Below the pieces are notes generated by a model. That model was given only the letters and a program-made list of their open reading frames with translations. It ran no database searches and was not told the DNA's origin. Positions 24,854-40,341 of a stretch of 64,000 nucleotides of DNA are shown here, in pieces. The stretch covers positions 604,342 through 668,341 of the forward strand of contig CAJNOJ010000025.1 in the NCBI GenBank assembly GCA_905250025.1, written 5' to 3'. The position numbers were made by a program, and so were the translations under genes. Numbering within the stretch: the stretch's first letter is position 1; each line of letters starts with the position of its first letter. The DNA comes from Adineta ricciae. Its lineage: Eukaryota > Rotifera > Eurotatoria > Adinetida > Adinetidae.

Positions 24854-26188
24854 ATGACAGCAACATGTACATTGAAAGAATACGAATTACTCGATGGCAC
24901 ATCCACGCAAAAGTTATTCATTCATGTTACACCAGCTATAATTACTATTGGCTTACTTGGAAACATTCTTACCATGTGTGTATTCATAATCACAGATCTC
25001 AAACGACAATCAGTGTCTATTTTAACCATTACCTTAGCGATTGTTGATTCTCTAGTGCTGCTTATACCTGTTTCACTTTTGTGGTTAGAAACTTTATTAA
25101 AACGAGAATTAACCGATGCATCACCATTTTGGTGTCGAACGCATGGTAGGTTCTTTGGCACAGACAGGTGATCGGTATGCTTGTTTTTGTCATCTAGGAT
25201 TTTTTGATCTAACGTTTACGTGCTGCTCGAGTTGGTTGATGGTGTTCATTGCATTTGAACGCTTTTGTGCTGTTTGGCTGCCTCATCAAAATAAAGTTCT
25301 ATTTACTCATCGAAAAATCTTTTTTCTTGTTCTATCGCTTCTGCTCGTATCAACAATGCTATCAACCTGGTTTATATTTGTCGTGAAAATGGTTACAAAA
25401 ACACGAACACCTAATTTAACACATACCTCATCATCAATATTTCGTAGTTCTCTAAAGTATGTTTAAATTTTCTCTTGTCTCGGGTACTTCTGTTCTCAAG
25501 TAGTCGTTCTCTCAACAGAAATATCACGGAAAACATTCTCTTCTGGCAATCTTGGCCATCGGTATCAGATAATTCGACTTCACCCTACTATGCCAAGTGT
25601 GGCGTTTACAATGATAGTCTCTACGATTCGATGGGCATGGTTTCAGTTGTAATCAACTATTTCCTTCCATTTCTGTTCGTTTTATTATTAAATTCAACTG
25701 TTATTTATCGTCTGTGTCGACGTGGTATGGTTGAATTAGCATCATCAATAACCGTTACATTGACACTTGTGTGTCTCGTTCATCTCTTATGTACATTGCC
25801 CTTTCAATGTTGGTGGATTTACTATGAAGTTCCTGACCAAACCGGTGACTGTTCGTGGTTGAAGAAGAAACTCACCTGGCGTACGATAACATTTACAATA
25901 CGAAATATTAATTACATGGCGAATTTCTTTCTTTATTCATGTTCATCGAAACTATTTCGCGATGAATTAAAAGGCTTAATACTTTTATGTTTATTACCAC
26001 ACGAGAAATATCAAAGTTATCACTACCGACGACAATCATTGTATGACAATATGCAGCAACAGAACGTTTCACTCATTCGATTAATCATGCGCAGGCTAAG
26101 TCGATCGCCAGACTATCCAAATGGTAATGTAATTGTTAATCCAATTGGTGCCGCTGAGCATGACAATGATCCTGTTACTAATCTTTAA
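24854..26188 (+). CDS. Class A GPCR, peptide-receptor-like, with degenerate DRY and NPxxY
   Basis: Three exons: 24854-25145, 25198-25456 and 25519-26188, with introns of 52 and 62 bases; all join in frame. TM1 has IGLLGNILTM, TM2 ITLAIVDSLVLLIPVSL, and a conserved Cys precedes TM3 (FWCRTHG). TM3 ends FIAFERFCAVWLP, so DRY is ERF. The second loop has a Cys (YAKCGVY) and likely N-glycosylation sites (NIT, NDS). TM7 reads YMANFFLYSCSSKLFRDEL, with NFFLY where NPxxY is usual. The third loop is short, unlike the first GPCR. ERF/ERY with NFFLY is seen in FMRFamide-receptor-like invertebrate receptors and in many rotifer GPCR paralogs, but the ligand is unknown. The start ATG follows a possible splice acceptor by about 30 bases. 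Confidence 0.75.
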
Positions 26189-26248
26189 AATAGAATGAAA
26201 TATCAACTGCTAAACCTTATACACATTCCTAATTTGTATGCACATAAT

Positions 26249-26254
26249 AATAAA
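26249..26254 (+). terminator. Candidate polyadenylation signal AATAAA
   Basis: Hexamer 61 bases after the stop of the second GPCR gene, at a plausible distance for 3' end formation. Confidence 0.45.
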
Positions 26255-27078
26255 TGGAACTCTATATATATACATCAATATGTAGATTGCCTTTCTTTGA
26301 TACCGAAAACATAACGAATTCATTTCTCCATATTTGATCTGATCATTTCAGTTTGCTGACCTGCTTTAGTATTGATTGAAAGCTATTTAATGAATTTCTA
26401 ATAGAGTGTCGAAAGGAATCTTGTAATAAGCTGAATAACTCAGCGGAAAGGAAGAGCGAAGCTTTTGACCTTGGGAGAGCACGTCTGTTTCCTATTTATA
26501 ATTTGATTTGGGTGAAAGGATCATTAAATTGAAAAGTGCTTTGCTTTTATTAAGCTCGTACATAATAAACACGAGCAATCGCCATCGGAACATGATATTC
26601 TGACGGAAAATTATCTCGGTTAATTGATTTCTCGATGATTGAGAGAAGACATTCGAGAAACGATGACAATCGTATTATCTGCGTGAATACCTTGATTTTT
26701 CTCCGTCGGCGAATTTCTCAGTGTAGTAAAAATAATTTGTTTAATTCACTCATTTTCTTTTTACACTTGAACGCGCCTTTTTCCGAGAAAAAAGCGAAGA
26801 GTATTATTCATAATACATTAAACAAATATTCTCTGCCGTCTATTTTGTCATTCGGTCCTTAATCATTCTATGAAGACTCAGTTCTCATCTGCCATGTGCT
26901 TGAAATTGAAAACTCCGCATTCATTTTACGTTTATTAATAGTTTTATTTATATATTTCGACGTATAATACGCGTTCTTTGCCTCAAGTACACAAGTTGCA
27001 TGAATAATTATTCTAAGACAAAAATAGTACAAGAAGATTCAGTTTTCAAGCAGTAGCAACATTGCCGAATGGAAACGC
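26255..27078. other. Convergent intergenic, 0.8 kb, no gene seen
   Basis: Lies between the 3' ends of the second GPCR gene and thioredoxin reductase. A minus-strand AATAAA (26943-26948) lies about 130 bases past the thioredoxin reductase stop and may be its polyadenylation signal. No coding frame is supported. Confidence 0.45.
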
Positions 27079-29796
<2,718 letters not shown>

Positions 29797-30193
29797 ACAA
29801 CAATTTACTTGAAGGAAAAAAAACTTCTGTTCTTTTTATATTTCAGTTATCTAAAACAGAAAGGAAAAGAAAGTATTTAATGAATCATAGAAAATCTTAT
29901 CAACGTCATTCATAAACAGGTAATATGACGAGAACAGAATTACCGAGAAGTTCGTACTTCTCAACAACATAGGTAAACCATCAACATAAATTCTGCGATA
30001 CAGAGGAAGCAAAGCATCTGGTTCAATAAACTTACGAAAAGAAAAATCTTCCACCTGTGCGTTAAGCTGTGTATAAATATGAAAAGAAGCAAACATGCAG
30101 CGTCATCATGACCATGTGTGTTAGTTTATTGAATAAAAAGGAAAACAAATCTGATGTTACAACAATGAAATAGTCACCGATATATTTCTCTAC
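29797..30193. other. Intergenic, 0.4 kb, no gene seen
   Basis: Promoter side of thioredoxin reductase and 3' flank of DPM3. An 81-residue minus frame (29851-30096) resembles nothing I know. Confidence 0.4.
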
Positions 30194-30493
30194 TTATCGA
30201 CCAGTTGGCGATGTCGTGGCACGGAATAACGAGCTATATTCTGGATCAGCTCGAATGCGTTTCACTTCACGCTCTAACTCGATTTGAGCTTGAGGACAAT
30301 CTTTCAAATTCACTACTTTGTAGATGAGATAAAACAATGAATAAAAACCAAATATAGCAATGCCAAGAAATGGAACGGTTAAGATCAATCGATGTAAAAA
30401 CGATGGTAAACTTATCGGAAAAAGTCCTAGAAGAACCAGCAGCCATAGAATCAACACTCCAATGCATATTGGTAAAACTGTTTTCGGATTCAT
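30194..30493 (-). CDS. DPM3: Dolichol-phosphate mannosyltransferase subunit 3
   Basis: Small ER membrane protein that tethers and stabilises the catalytic DPM1 subunit; the complex makes dolichol-phosphate-mannose for N-glycans, GPI anchors and O-mannosylation. A single 99-residue frame (family usual about 92). Two hydrophobic segments (VLPICIGVLILWLLVLLGLF and LGIAIFGFYSLFYLIYKVV) are followed by the family's cytosolic helix pattern: LKDCPQAQIELEREVKRIRA matches 'f.DCe.Aa.EL...I.eArAdL'. The conserved Asp-Cys sits right after the second membrane segment. No intron. Co-directional with thioredoxin reductase and DOP1. Confidence 0.85.
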   Translation of the reverse strand: MNPKTVLPICIGVLILWLLVLLGLFPISLPSFLHRLILTVPFLGIAIFGFYSLFYLIYKVVNLKDCPQAQIELEREVKRIRADPEYSSLFRATTSPTGR

Positions 30494-30803
30494 GATCTAA
30501 AATAAGACAAGTTGTAGGTTTTATTTACAATAAATAAGCACATTAACATCAATAAAGTTGGTGATTTATTTTCGTATGAGAAATAATAAGAATAATAAAC
30601 GGAAAGAAGGAGAGAGAGAGAGAGAGAGAGAGATTGGTTTTCTTTAAACATTGCAGTATTGATAACAAAGAAGGAAAAGAGATGTAAACTAATCAACTGT
30701 TCTTTGGTTTGTCGGAGAGGACAAAAGGAAAAAATATCGAAATATTTTGGCACATTGTTACGTTTTTCTATCAACAAAATAAACTTAGAATAAATAAATT
30801 GTC
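30494..30803. other. Short spacer between DPM3 and DOP1
   Basis: 310 bases holding the DPM3 promoter and the DOP1 3' flank, with a GA microsatellite. No gene seen. Confidence 0.5.
30610..30633. repeat. (GA)n microsatellite
   Basis: Twenty-four bases of alternating G and A about 120 bases upstream of the DPM3 start codon. Confidence 0.9.
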
Positions 30804-33800
30804 TTATATCCAATATTCAACGAAATCTTCTAATACACTTGTCTCGATCTCGCTCATTGTGTCTTCCTTTATCGAATTCGCCGACGACGAATCCGATTTT
30901 CGATAAGACGACGTATGATTCATCGATTTATTCTTCTTTTTCGACGAATCTTTACTTTTCGACAACGAAAGTTGTTTGTTTAATGGATGAGAATTTCTTG
31001 AAACCGAATGTTGATAATGATGATGATCGTACGTATGTATACGTGTCAAACAATTGAAAAATGGATATAATTCAACAATATGTGTTATTGTACGTAGGCG
31101 GAGGAGTGGACGAGTGGAACTTTTGATGGTTGGAAGACGATCACGTATCGAAGTTGACATTGATTGTAGTTTTCTTTCGAGAAGTTTGTTTAAACGAATA
31201 GAAAAAGCGATAAATGTATCGACAGGCGACTTGCGATCAGTTGTATCTTCGTCAGTGACAAATGCAGAACGAAATCTATTTGAAAAGAATCAAAATAGAT
31301 ATTCAATTTCAGGGAGGAAACTAGAGGACGTACAGTTGAAAGTGATGTAATTCCGAATAAGGCATTGCTAAAAGAACGTCGAGTAATTTACAGGCGTATA
31401 GATACATTTTTAAAGCAGGACTAGCACTTGTAACATTGGTTGTAGCCAACTCATTGTTTACCATTCGTTGAACATGAGATCTGAATGAAGATGTCAAACG
31501 GATGATCGAAATTTTTTTAAGGAAATGCGTCATCTTACTTTGTTTCACCTTCTAAATCTGATAAAAGATCTTGTTCAAGTTGTAGCAAAACTTGAATCAG
31601 TTCGGCCATTAAGATAGGCCATAAGGAAATTAGATTTTTCGTTGAAATTCTCAGTAATAACACTCGAAGAAACAGAAACATTTGCGTGTGTAAAATCGGG
31701 ACTTGTGGTAACTTCAACAAATCAGCAATACGTTCGAGAATTTCAGGTAATTGTCGATTGTATTGATCCTTTTCTGATGCATAAATAACAAACGCAAATC
31801 GTTTGACTAACATCGCACGTTGTTCATATTCATGTTCCTTTGATACAAATAAACCCGTTTGAACCGTATTGATTTTCGTCATTACATCTCGGAATGATGT
31901 CGGGCGTTCATTAGTGATCATGTTGTCGACAATCGTTTTCCATGAATGTAATGCCGAGATGTCTAATTGAAAGAATGCGACATCGAATAATTGCTCAAAC
32001 GCTTCCTTTTTCCAGGCTTTGCGTGTATAGGAATATTGAGAAATATTCATTAGGAGAGCAGATGCCGACCGGTACGAAGGCGCATTGGCTGCGACATGTG
32101 TGCGTACGTATGGCATTACGTTAGTAACGAGATTTTGTAAATACGGGAGAACAACACGATCTTTTTCGTCGGTTCGATTGTAGACAATATCAAGTAAAGT
32201 TGCTGCATGCTCAGCAAGGACAGAGAGCGCAAGTAGACTGTAATTTCCACTGGTATTATGATCTGTGGTATTGATAGATTGTGTGGTAACTAAAATAAGA
32301 AGAAAGCGGCAGGTGTGATGAAGATATACATTGAATATTCTCTTATTATTAGTCGAAAGAGTTCATAGACAAGAGTCAAGCTTTTATAAATAATTAATAC
32401 AACTATGTGGATGAATATTCCATGTGAATTTCTCTTGTTAATTTCATTAGTAGGTTCAAGAAAATGAATACCTCTCTGTGCCGCGTTCGAAATAGTATAC
32501 GGGGCGATTTTAGCAGAAAATTTGTCGAATAGATCAACTACGGACAGCAATTTTTCACGTACTAAACATATTTCATCATTCTTTCTCTCTCTCTCTCCCG
32601 ATTATATCTTTCTTTATATCTACTAACCATCAAAATCAGCTGGATCGTCACCGAGGATCGGTCCACTTTCGTTTGTGGCAATTAGACTAGATGATACTGT
32701 TTGAGTTGTAGTTAAACCGCTTTTCACCGATTGCGTATCAGGTTGTGCAACACGAACTTGTAAATTCTTTCGTAACCAAGTGGTTTGTTCAAGTGACGAA
32801 GCAACGATGGTATTACAATTATCCAGAACTTTCATGGTAATGTCCTATTGCAAACAAAACACGAAAGATATTCTTTCCGGATCAGTATTTTCTTTACTTG
32901 TAAATCTCTGAGATCCTTTCGTTCGACGAGAGACGGCGATTGTTTGATGTAAAAACTTAGAATTCTAAAGAAAAGAACAGAGATGAAAATATTCAAATGT
33001 GGTTATTCTTCTAACCTGATCATTAAGAATATCGCAGGTGGAGAGATCGATTGTGATAAACACTCTTTGAACATAAGCACTAATGTCGACCAGCAATCTA
33101 CCGAGAGCTTCTTTTGATATTGTAAATATGCTAAGAGGAATTGAAGACACCAGACATCATAGTTTTGTTTTTTCTAAACAAAATGATACATATGATAATC
33201 AATGAATATCAAATGCGAGAAGAAGATAAGCTCGAGTAAATGCTGTATCAAATCAAAAAAGAAGGAATATATGTAGATAAGAGTATACCCATGATTTCTC
33301 CGAAACTGTCATGTTATAGAGTGCCGATAGCTGTAAAAACTAATCCAAAAGACACGAACTTCCGATTATTTCGACTATCTTTTCAAACTTTACCTTGTCT
33401 CTTGCGCTCAATTGAGTTCGTATTAACTCATTCATATGGGGTATCATATCGTTAAGTGTATATCCACTAATATTCATAACAATATCGATCAGAGCTTGCG
33501 TTTCACCGATGTTATCTCTTGGCATTGTTAAGATTGTTGTTCGTGATGATCGATCAAGTGTTGATTCAGTGGTTGCTGGAGTCTTCTGTAATGTTCGTTG
33601 CTGTCGTTTTCGTTCGCCCCAACATTGAGCTACTGCGCTGATGAATGACACTCCATTCGATTTGGTTAATGACGAAAGAAAGTCCAGTATGGTTTGACGA
33701 ATATGTCGAGCATTGTGAATCGGCCAAAGGTGATTCGTGGTTTGATGAACTGGCAGAGATGTTAAGATTGTTTGATCGATCGTATGATCGAATAGAAATG

Positions 33801-36800
33801 GTTCAGATATCGTTTTCCAAACGAATAGTATGCTCGAAAGAATCGATGGAAGTTGATTAAGTATTAATTGCCGCGCATCGGAGAGATCACGTTCGTTGAT
33901 GGTGATCTAGATATGAGAATCGAAATAGACACAAATCGAGTAAATTCAATCGTTTACTGTTTTCATCCAATGTTGTGGACAGACTGTTTGAGCTGAGAAT
34001 TGTCCGTACGTAATCGAATTGCCATGAATACAATAGTTGCATATGTAAGACAAACGTTGAATTAAATGTACGATGTACTCCATCACATCAAAGTATGGCA
34101 GTTGTCTAAAGAAACGAGATTTCGATCTTGCAATGTTCTACTTCCAACGAATTCTTACTTGAATTTGATCTTAGTTCCTTGTTGTTGATTGTGAGCTTGA
34201 ACAACGAAACATAAATTTCGACAGATTTGCTCAATAACCAAACTGCTAATTGATTTCAACGATGAACCACAATGTGGTAAAATCCGTACGACTAAACCAA
34301 TGATATGTCGATGATTTTCAATGAAATCAATTTGTTTCAAATATTGCAATATTGACGAAAGAAAAAGACTCTGGTTCACAATGGGCTGGTTTTCGATATA
34401 TCGTAATGAATTCGTCGATGTGTTTACTTGAGTATTTTTGGTAATTAAACTAATGAAATCTAAATCGGGTTGCTGTCGAAATTGAAATAAGGATAAATTA
34501 GAATAGTCATTCGATTTGAATTGAACACTATTTGATGTCGCTGAAGCATGAATTGGCGTTTGATTAGAAGTCAAATCATGTCGATGTTGATAGTATTGAA
34601 GAATGTTTTCTAACAGAATCATTTCTTCAATTAATCCAACCAATTCTCTCAAATATTGTCGAGTTAATTCGTCATAGATTGATTCAACATTATAATCATA
34701 GATCGCTTTCGTCAAGGTTTTACTTCGGCTAAGTCGCGTTTTGTGATTTATCTTCTCAATAATCGTATTGAACAAATGTAAAACCGTCTTCTGAAAGGAC
34801 AGTTTTTGAAATAAATCATAGATGTAATTAATCAATTGCAGATTCGTATGAAAATTTTCCATACATATAATCGACAGATCATGACAGATACGTTTTAACA
34901 ATGTTAATGAACGTATGTGAACTTTACGATTTCCTTGCATATCGTGCATATTCAATCGATGTTCGAATGACTTCGAGTAATAACTACGAGTATAGATCAA
35001 AAGTATGTTAATCAATGTATATAAATAAGATTGATGTTGATTAACAGATGCGTTTTCTAATGAAGAATAGAAATTTTTTCCTTCGATAGCCCGACGATGT
35101 CTCAGTGAAAGTTCATGTAGACGTGTATTGTGCATATTGATCGGCGAGGTTTGGATATTTGTTGTGATTAGCAATGTGTGAATTAATTGTTGAGGAATGA
35201 GATCGATTAAACTTTCGATAATGTTCAAAGCGAATGTAACACGATTGTAATCATAAGGTTGACTGTAGAGTAGAAAATACGCAAGATGAAAGTCGAGTTT
35301 TTTCGAGCGATCGATCGCATCGAGTTTTTTAGTATTGACAGGAATTGATTGCGATTCATTCAAAGATTTAACTGGACTGGACGATTGCTCCGAAATGCCA
35401 TCGATCGTGACAGCATGTGGAATTGGACCAACCGAATGCGGACGACGAGAATTGAGATTATTATTTATTGTTGTGTTAATAAGTTGTGTGTCATTCAATG
35501 AATCAGTTTCAGTTGAGGTTTCTTCATGAAGTGATGCATACATACGTGGGATATTACTAGAACTACCTTTTGGACTGTTGCATTCAATTCCACTATTATT
35601 TCGACTGAAGACTGTGGGCATTGTGGGTGCACGCCGTTTGACAGTTCTGGATGATGTCGAAATTGTTGGTGAGACGGACCGACTGTTGGAAAGACTAGGT
35701 TGAGAAAGGCTCAATGTCGTTGGCGGTTTCATCGAACTCGATTTCATTGGTTGAGGTGATGATTGTTTCAAATGGTAGACCATTTCACCGGTATCAGTAC
35801 AACTTATTGCACAAATCTAAATCAAAGAAAATTTATCGTATTTTTAGGCATATTTCATGATTATCTCTTGGATTTACTCGTTTTTCTTCGTCACTTTCTT
35901 CCTGTTCGCCATCATCGTCATTATCATAATTCTCATCTTCTTCATCTTCATCTTCATCGTCATTCTCTTCAGCATCATCATCCAGCAGTACAGAAAATGT
36001 GATTTCATTGATATCTCCAACACTCATGTCATCTGTATCATTGCTAACACTACTCTCTTGAGGTTGGTAGTTCGTATTCGCTGAGACTTGATCGAGTGGT
36101 CGATTCACAAAATATTCTCGATGAGCAGTTGGATGCAATTTCTGCACACTAATCCGTGCCGTGTCCGGATTTAATAACATAATAAGAATAATATCAAATA
36201 TTCGATACATATCTCCTACAAAAGAAACATTCGGTTAATTTTCAAAACGAAATGTTCATGTTTACTGTGAACAAAACAATCGTATGTCCATTGTTGTACG
36301 ATTGATTTTAAACAATGATTGTTCGATTCATTTAAAATACTTATAACAATAAGTAAACAACGTTCGAATGTCTTCGTTAAATGTCCATAAGTAACAATGG
36401 ATATATCTCGCGTTGAATTCCACAATTTAAAGAATCGTCTATAAGCATCGATAAGAATCAACTCATGTTCGTATTGTTGGATATGCGTCGACGATAGTTG
36501 ATTACAAATGAGATCTTCACAATCACAATTCGGTAACATCGAATGAAGCATTGATAAGATTCTTGATGCTTTCAAATTGTAGTGTCGTTCGTATTTATCG
36601 CTTAGATGTTCCCATAGATACGCAGTTATGTGCTGAAAGAAGAGTGTTTCGTTGATGAGCAAGGAAACTTGTTCTTGGTTGAATGATGGAATGATAGAAA
36701 CATTATCAGGAAGTTTCAAACTTGTTCCGTTTGATATATCAGCCGAATTATCTGAAGTTTTCGGATTACAAAGACATAAGGTATAGCCGAATAGTTCAAT

Positions 36801-39800
36801 AAGGACAGATATCGCAATGCTTTGAATGAAAAAATGATCACTTTCACAAACCGATAACACACAGAGATCAATTGACCAATCATCGAATTCATTTTTACCT
36901 AAAGATGAAAAAGCATCGAAGTGAATAATTCGGAATTTCGTCGGAAAATCACGAGACCGGATGGATTAATACCAGACTTTAGCAATTAATTTTTTCCTCA
37001 TGATTGACTGATTAATCATGTCTGTCACAAGACTTACCTTTCGATAATTTGGATTGATCAGTGATCGATGATTGTCTCGGGAAGCAACAGAATTCTATGA
37101 GTAGTTTGCAACAATCATCAAACGCACGTTTATAATAATCAGCATTCTCGTGCAGTTTTAATTGAAATTCATCTTGTTGTTGATAATGATTGAAGAGTGC
37201 TCGAATGTTTTCGTTGGTTTTCTTTTGTGTGATGGAGTAAATATTTTGAAACTTTTCATTCATTGATATGTGATTTGCATCGATTAAAAACGTAATAATA
37301 AACCGATGAAAAAAGATCTTATATAACGTAATGGATTTCTCTAAATGACTCATCGATCGTAATATCGTTTTCGTTAATACCGCTGGTTTCTCATCGACAG
37401 ACTTCTTGACTTCGTTATTCAGTTTGTAAATCTGCTTTTCAACTCTTCGAACCATGTGACGGAGAAGACGTTCCACTTCTTGTGTACATTCTTGGTCAGT
37501 TGTTTGCATTGGATTCTGTAATTGACCAATGCTATTTGTACGAGTTAATTTATTATTAATGTCAGTTGAGTATTCATTTTCGGTATCAAATCTCGAAACG
37601 TTGTCGTCTTCACTCTCGCTTTCACTAGTCGTGTCTTCGAACGGAAGTTCACTTATCGTTGGTCTTTGTTCACAAACGGATATGAGATCATCACTGGTCG
37701 AACGACGAAAGATTGACAACCGATGAGTGGTTTCATTGGGCACGACTTTCTTGAGAATTTTCAAGAGAATTTCCATACATAACGTTATCTGGTCAGCGGT
37801 GAATTTGCTAATATTATTGTTCATGGTTTTTATAAGACGATAGAGCATTTCAGGTAAATGTTCCGATTGAATATCTGTCGATGATTCCAGTGAAGCAATA
37901 TCGAGCAGCATGTTGATTATTCCACATAGTTGTTCAATGGATATTCCTGCAGTGATCATCAACTGATCATGTTGGTCCGTAACGATAATATCGAAGATTT
38001 TCGTGAGAAATTCCCAGATGAAATACGGCTGAAAAGTATCCAAAAGCACATTTAAAGTATTCAAAGTTTCCGGACGTGTATTTTCTTGTTGGATATTAGC
38101 TGTGGTTAATTGTTTCGCTGGTAAATAAACTTGCTGATAAACAATTGATAAGTAACTCATTAGGACAGATTCGAGGATGTTTGGACCCACATCAGGCTTA
38201 TCAACTAAATACAACAGAAAACGTTTTTTTTTTGTTTATTCAAATCATTCCAATGAGTCATTTCGCAGTGTCTTCGTTCAATAACAAACGCCTCGATCAC
38301 AAGGGATAACATTCTCATTAATTTTTCACAGAACGAAGAAAGAAAAAGAAGTACTTCGCACGAAGTGTCTAAAGAATATTATTTCATATTGAATTATCAC
38401 AAAAGATATTAATACCAGATGCCTAGACAGAAAAATTGGCTCTGGTTTGGTTCAAGTTTATCAAGGAATCTATTTACATTGACAGATAGCATATAAACTT
38501 CTCGTAGTCTATTGTGCGAAGGACAAATGAATTCTCTGCGACATATTATAATCAATGACGTCAATAAACAACGCTTTCCAATGGAATACTTCTCGAAATT
38601 CTGTACATACCTAGAATAGTGAGTACGCGAATTAAGTTCGTCAATGTCCATGTCGATGGCATTGACTCAGCAATAGTTGCAATCAACGTCTTGTTCTCGT
38701 TAGGCGTAGTTGGTTTCGATTTCACTAATAGCATTGTATTCGATGAAATGATTTCAAGTGCATGTAGTATAGATTGAATTAGAAGTTCTTGAGTATATTG
38801 AATAAAATAGGAGGACGAATCGAATGGATCATTGGTTACAGCTAATGATGTTGACGAGGCATGAATATCGTTATTTTGCTGTTGTTGATGCTGTTTACTT
38901 GTGCTATCAGCTGGACTTTGTTCAGTACCAAGAAACCAAGCATAGATTCGACGATTCAGTGACATATCACGTTTTAACACAATTTGTAAAGTCACAGTAA
39001 TGATTTTCATCATATCGATTTTGGTCAATTGTTTATTGTGCATTGGTAAACAAACAAGAAGGAAATCAAGAATAGAACGTTGAACTAATGGTTGATCACG
39101 ATCTTGAAGACATGTACATACAGCGGATACCTGTAGAGAGAAAAAAAACCATATATAGAACATCTCAGGAACGCCATTGAATCTCTTACCATCGTTTCAA
39201 CAGAAGAGCCCATTAGATAAAGTTGATCTTCCATACTTTTTCGTTTATCGAAATGATTTAATATGAATGTCAACGCTGAATGACGTGCTGATGCGACTAA
39301 ATGTATTGCTGACCAAATACAAGTGTAATAGTAGAATTTATCAATTCGATTGGAGAGATTATCGAGTAAGGCATAGATTCTGTCGTGATAATCCGCGCCT
39401 TCTTCTAATGCTGGAAACAATCCGAGAAAGAATCCAGTCAATATGGGATTGAGGGCTTCATCTAACGGAAGAATATATGTCTCATATAAGTTTAATAGAA
39501 CGGGTTTGACAGGTAGTGCAGCAGCTGGTAATAATGGAAAGAGACCACACGAATAAAGAATAATGTCTCGTTGTAAATTGCGTTTTCCGATCATTCGAAA
39601 TATTGTTTCGTACACTTCGAGTGTTTTCAAATGAACACCAGACGGTAGTGCTGGATGCAGACATTGCGCAAGACGTTTGGATAGTGTGATGCGTTTGGGG
39701 ATGGATTGAAATTTGGGATAACTTTCTATCGCCTGCAAATGACATATTATAGAATCAAATTCGAAAAACAACAAAAATGTCTTCTTACTTTTTTCACTTT

Positions 39801-39935
39801 GACTAGATTGGTTATAAGATCAGCCCATTCGGATGAATATTCAAATTGTTTGAGCACTTTTTCTAATGTGCCAATAAAATTTTTATACCGGCCATCATTT
39901 AATAAGGCAATTTCATCACTGGGCATCAAACTCAT
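30804..39935 (-). CDS. DOP1: DOP1 (Dopey) family protein
   Basis: Very large peripheral Golgi/endosome protein that works with MON2 in membrane traffic and cargo-adaptor binding. The N-terminus is diagnostic: SDEIALLNDGRYKNFIGTLE, FEYSSEWADLITNL, RLAQCLHPALPSGVHLKTLE, ILYSCGLFPLLPAAALPVKP, KSMEDQLYLMGS, RDMSLNRRIYAWFLG. The C-terminal block matches too: EQRAMLVKRFAFVIYASEKD, PQVPILHTQMFLFLRVLLLR, LISLWPILMAELIQVLL, and the tail VELYPFFN and EDFVEYWI. Roughly 2,200 residues from a rough exon sum, in many exons; the largest uninterrupted ones are about 34155-35760 and 37030-38196. The middle is less conserved and holds an acidic tract of over 30 residues encoded near 35900-36000. Start chosen at the ATG 39933-39935 before the conserved SDEIALL; an ATG 36 bases upstream is in frame. 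Confidence 0.9.
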
Positions 39936-40341
39936 CTTTTTAGTATTTTCAAATGGTTTTGTTCGGCACAAAATCTATCTGAAAGATATATTTAGATCTG
40001 GATCTACTCACAAGATCAATTATCACGTGCGCAATGAGCCTAGATTAACGTTAGACGGAGTCAACGCATACATACGCCCAACTATTTAATTGCGATAAAG
40101 ATGGGAGAGATTCGCGAATCGAACGATCGATGTGCTTGTTAATGAATCATTTATTTGTTGTTCGTCGTCTACGATTGGTGACGCATATGGACCAATGAGA
40201 CTCGAATAATCAACATCACGTTGATCGAGTTGACTCATTTTTTTTACTGACGCAGAAGATAAACAATTTTCTCATTTTTATCTTCGCTATTAAAATTTAG
40301 TGCACCAGCGATATTATTCATACAAGAAACTCAAGCGAACA
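39936..40341. promoter_or_regulatory. Divergent promoter region of DOP1 and Hrs
   Basis: The 406 bases between the starts of DOP1 (minus) and Hrs (plus). A 50-residue frame on the minus strand (40086-40238, beginning MSQLDQRDVDYSSLIGPYAS) may be an upstream ORF, a short peptide or chance. I see no way to splice it in frame into DOP1. No VHS-domain exon for Hrs is present here. Confidence 0.5.

Noticed and set aside
35617..35632. Two TGTGGG-like units that recall bdelloid telomere repeats
   Set aside because: Only two imperfect units, inside DOP1 coding sequence; chance.
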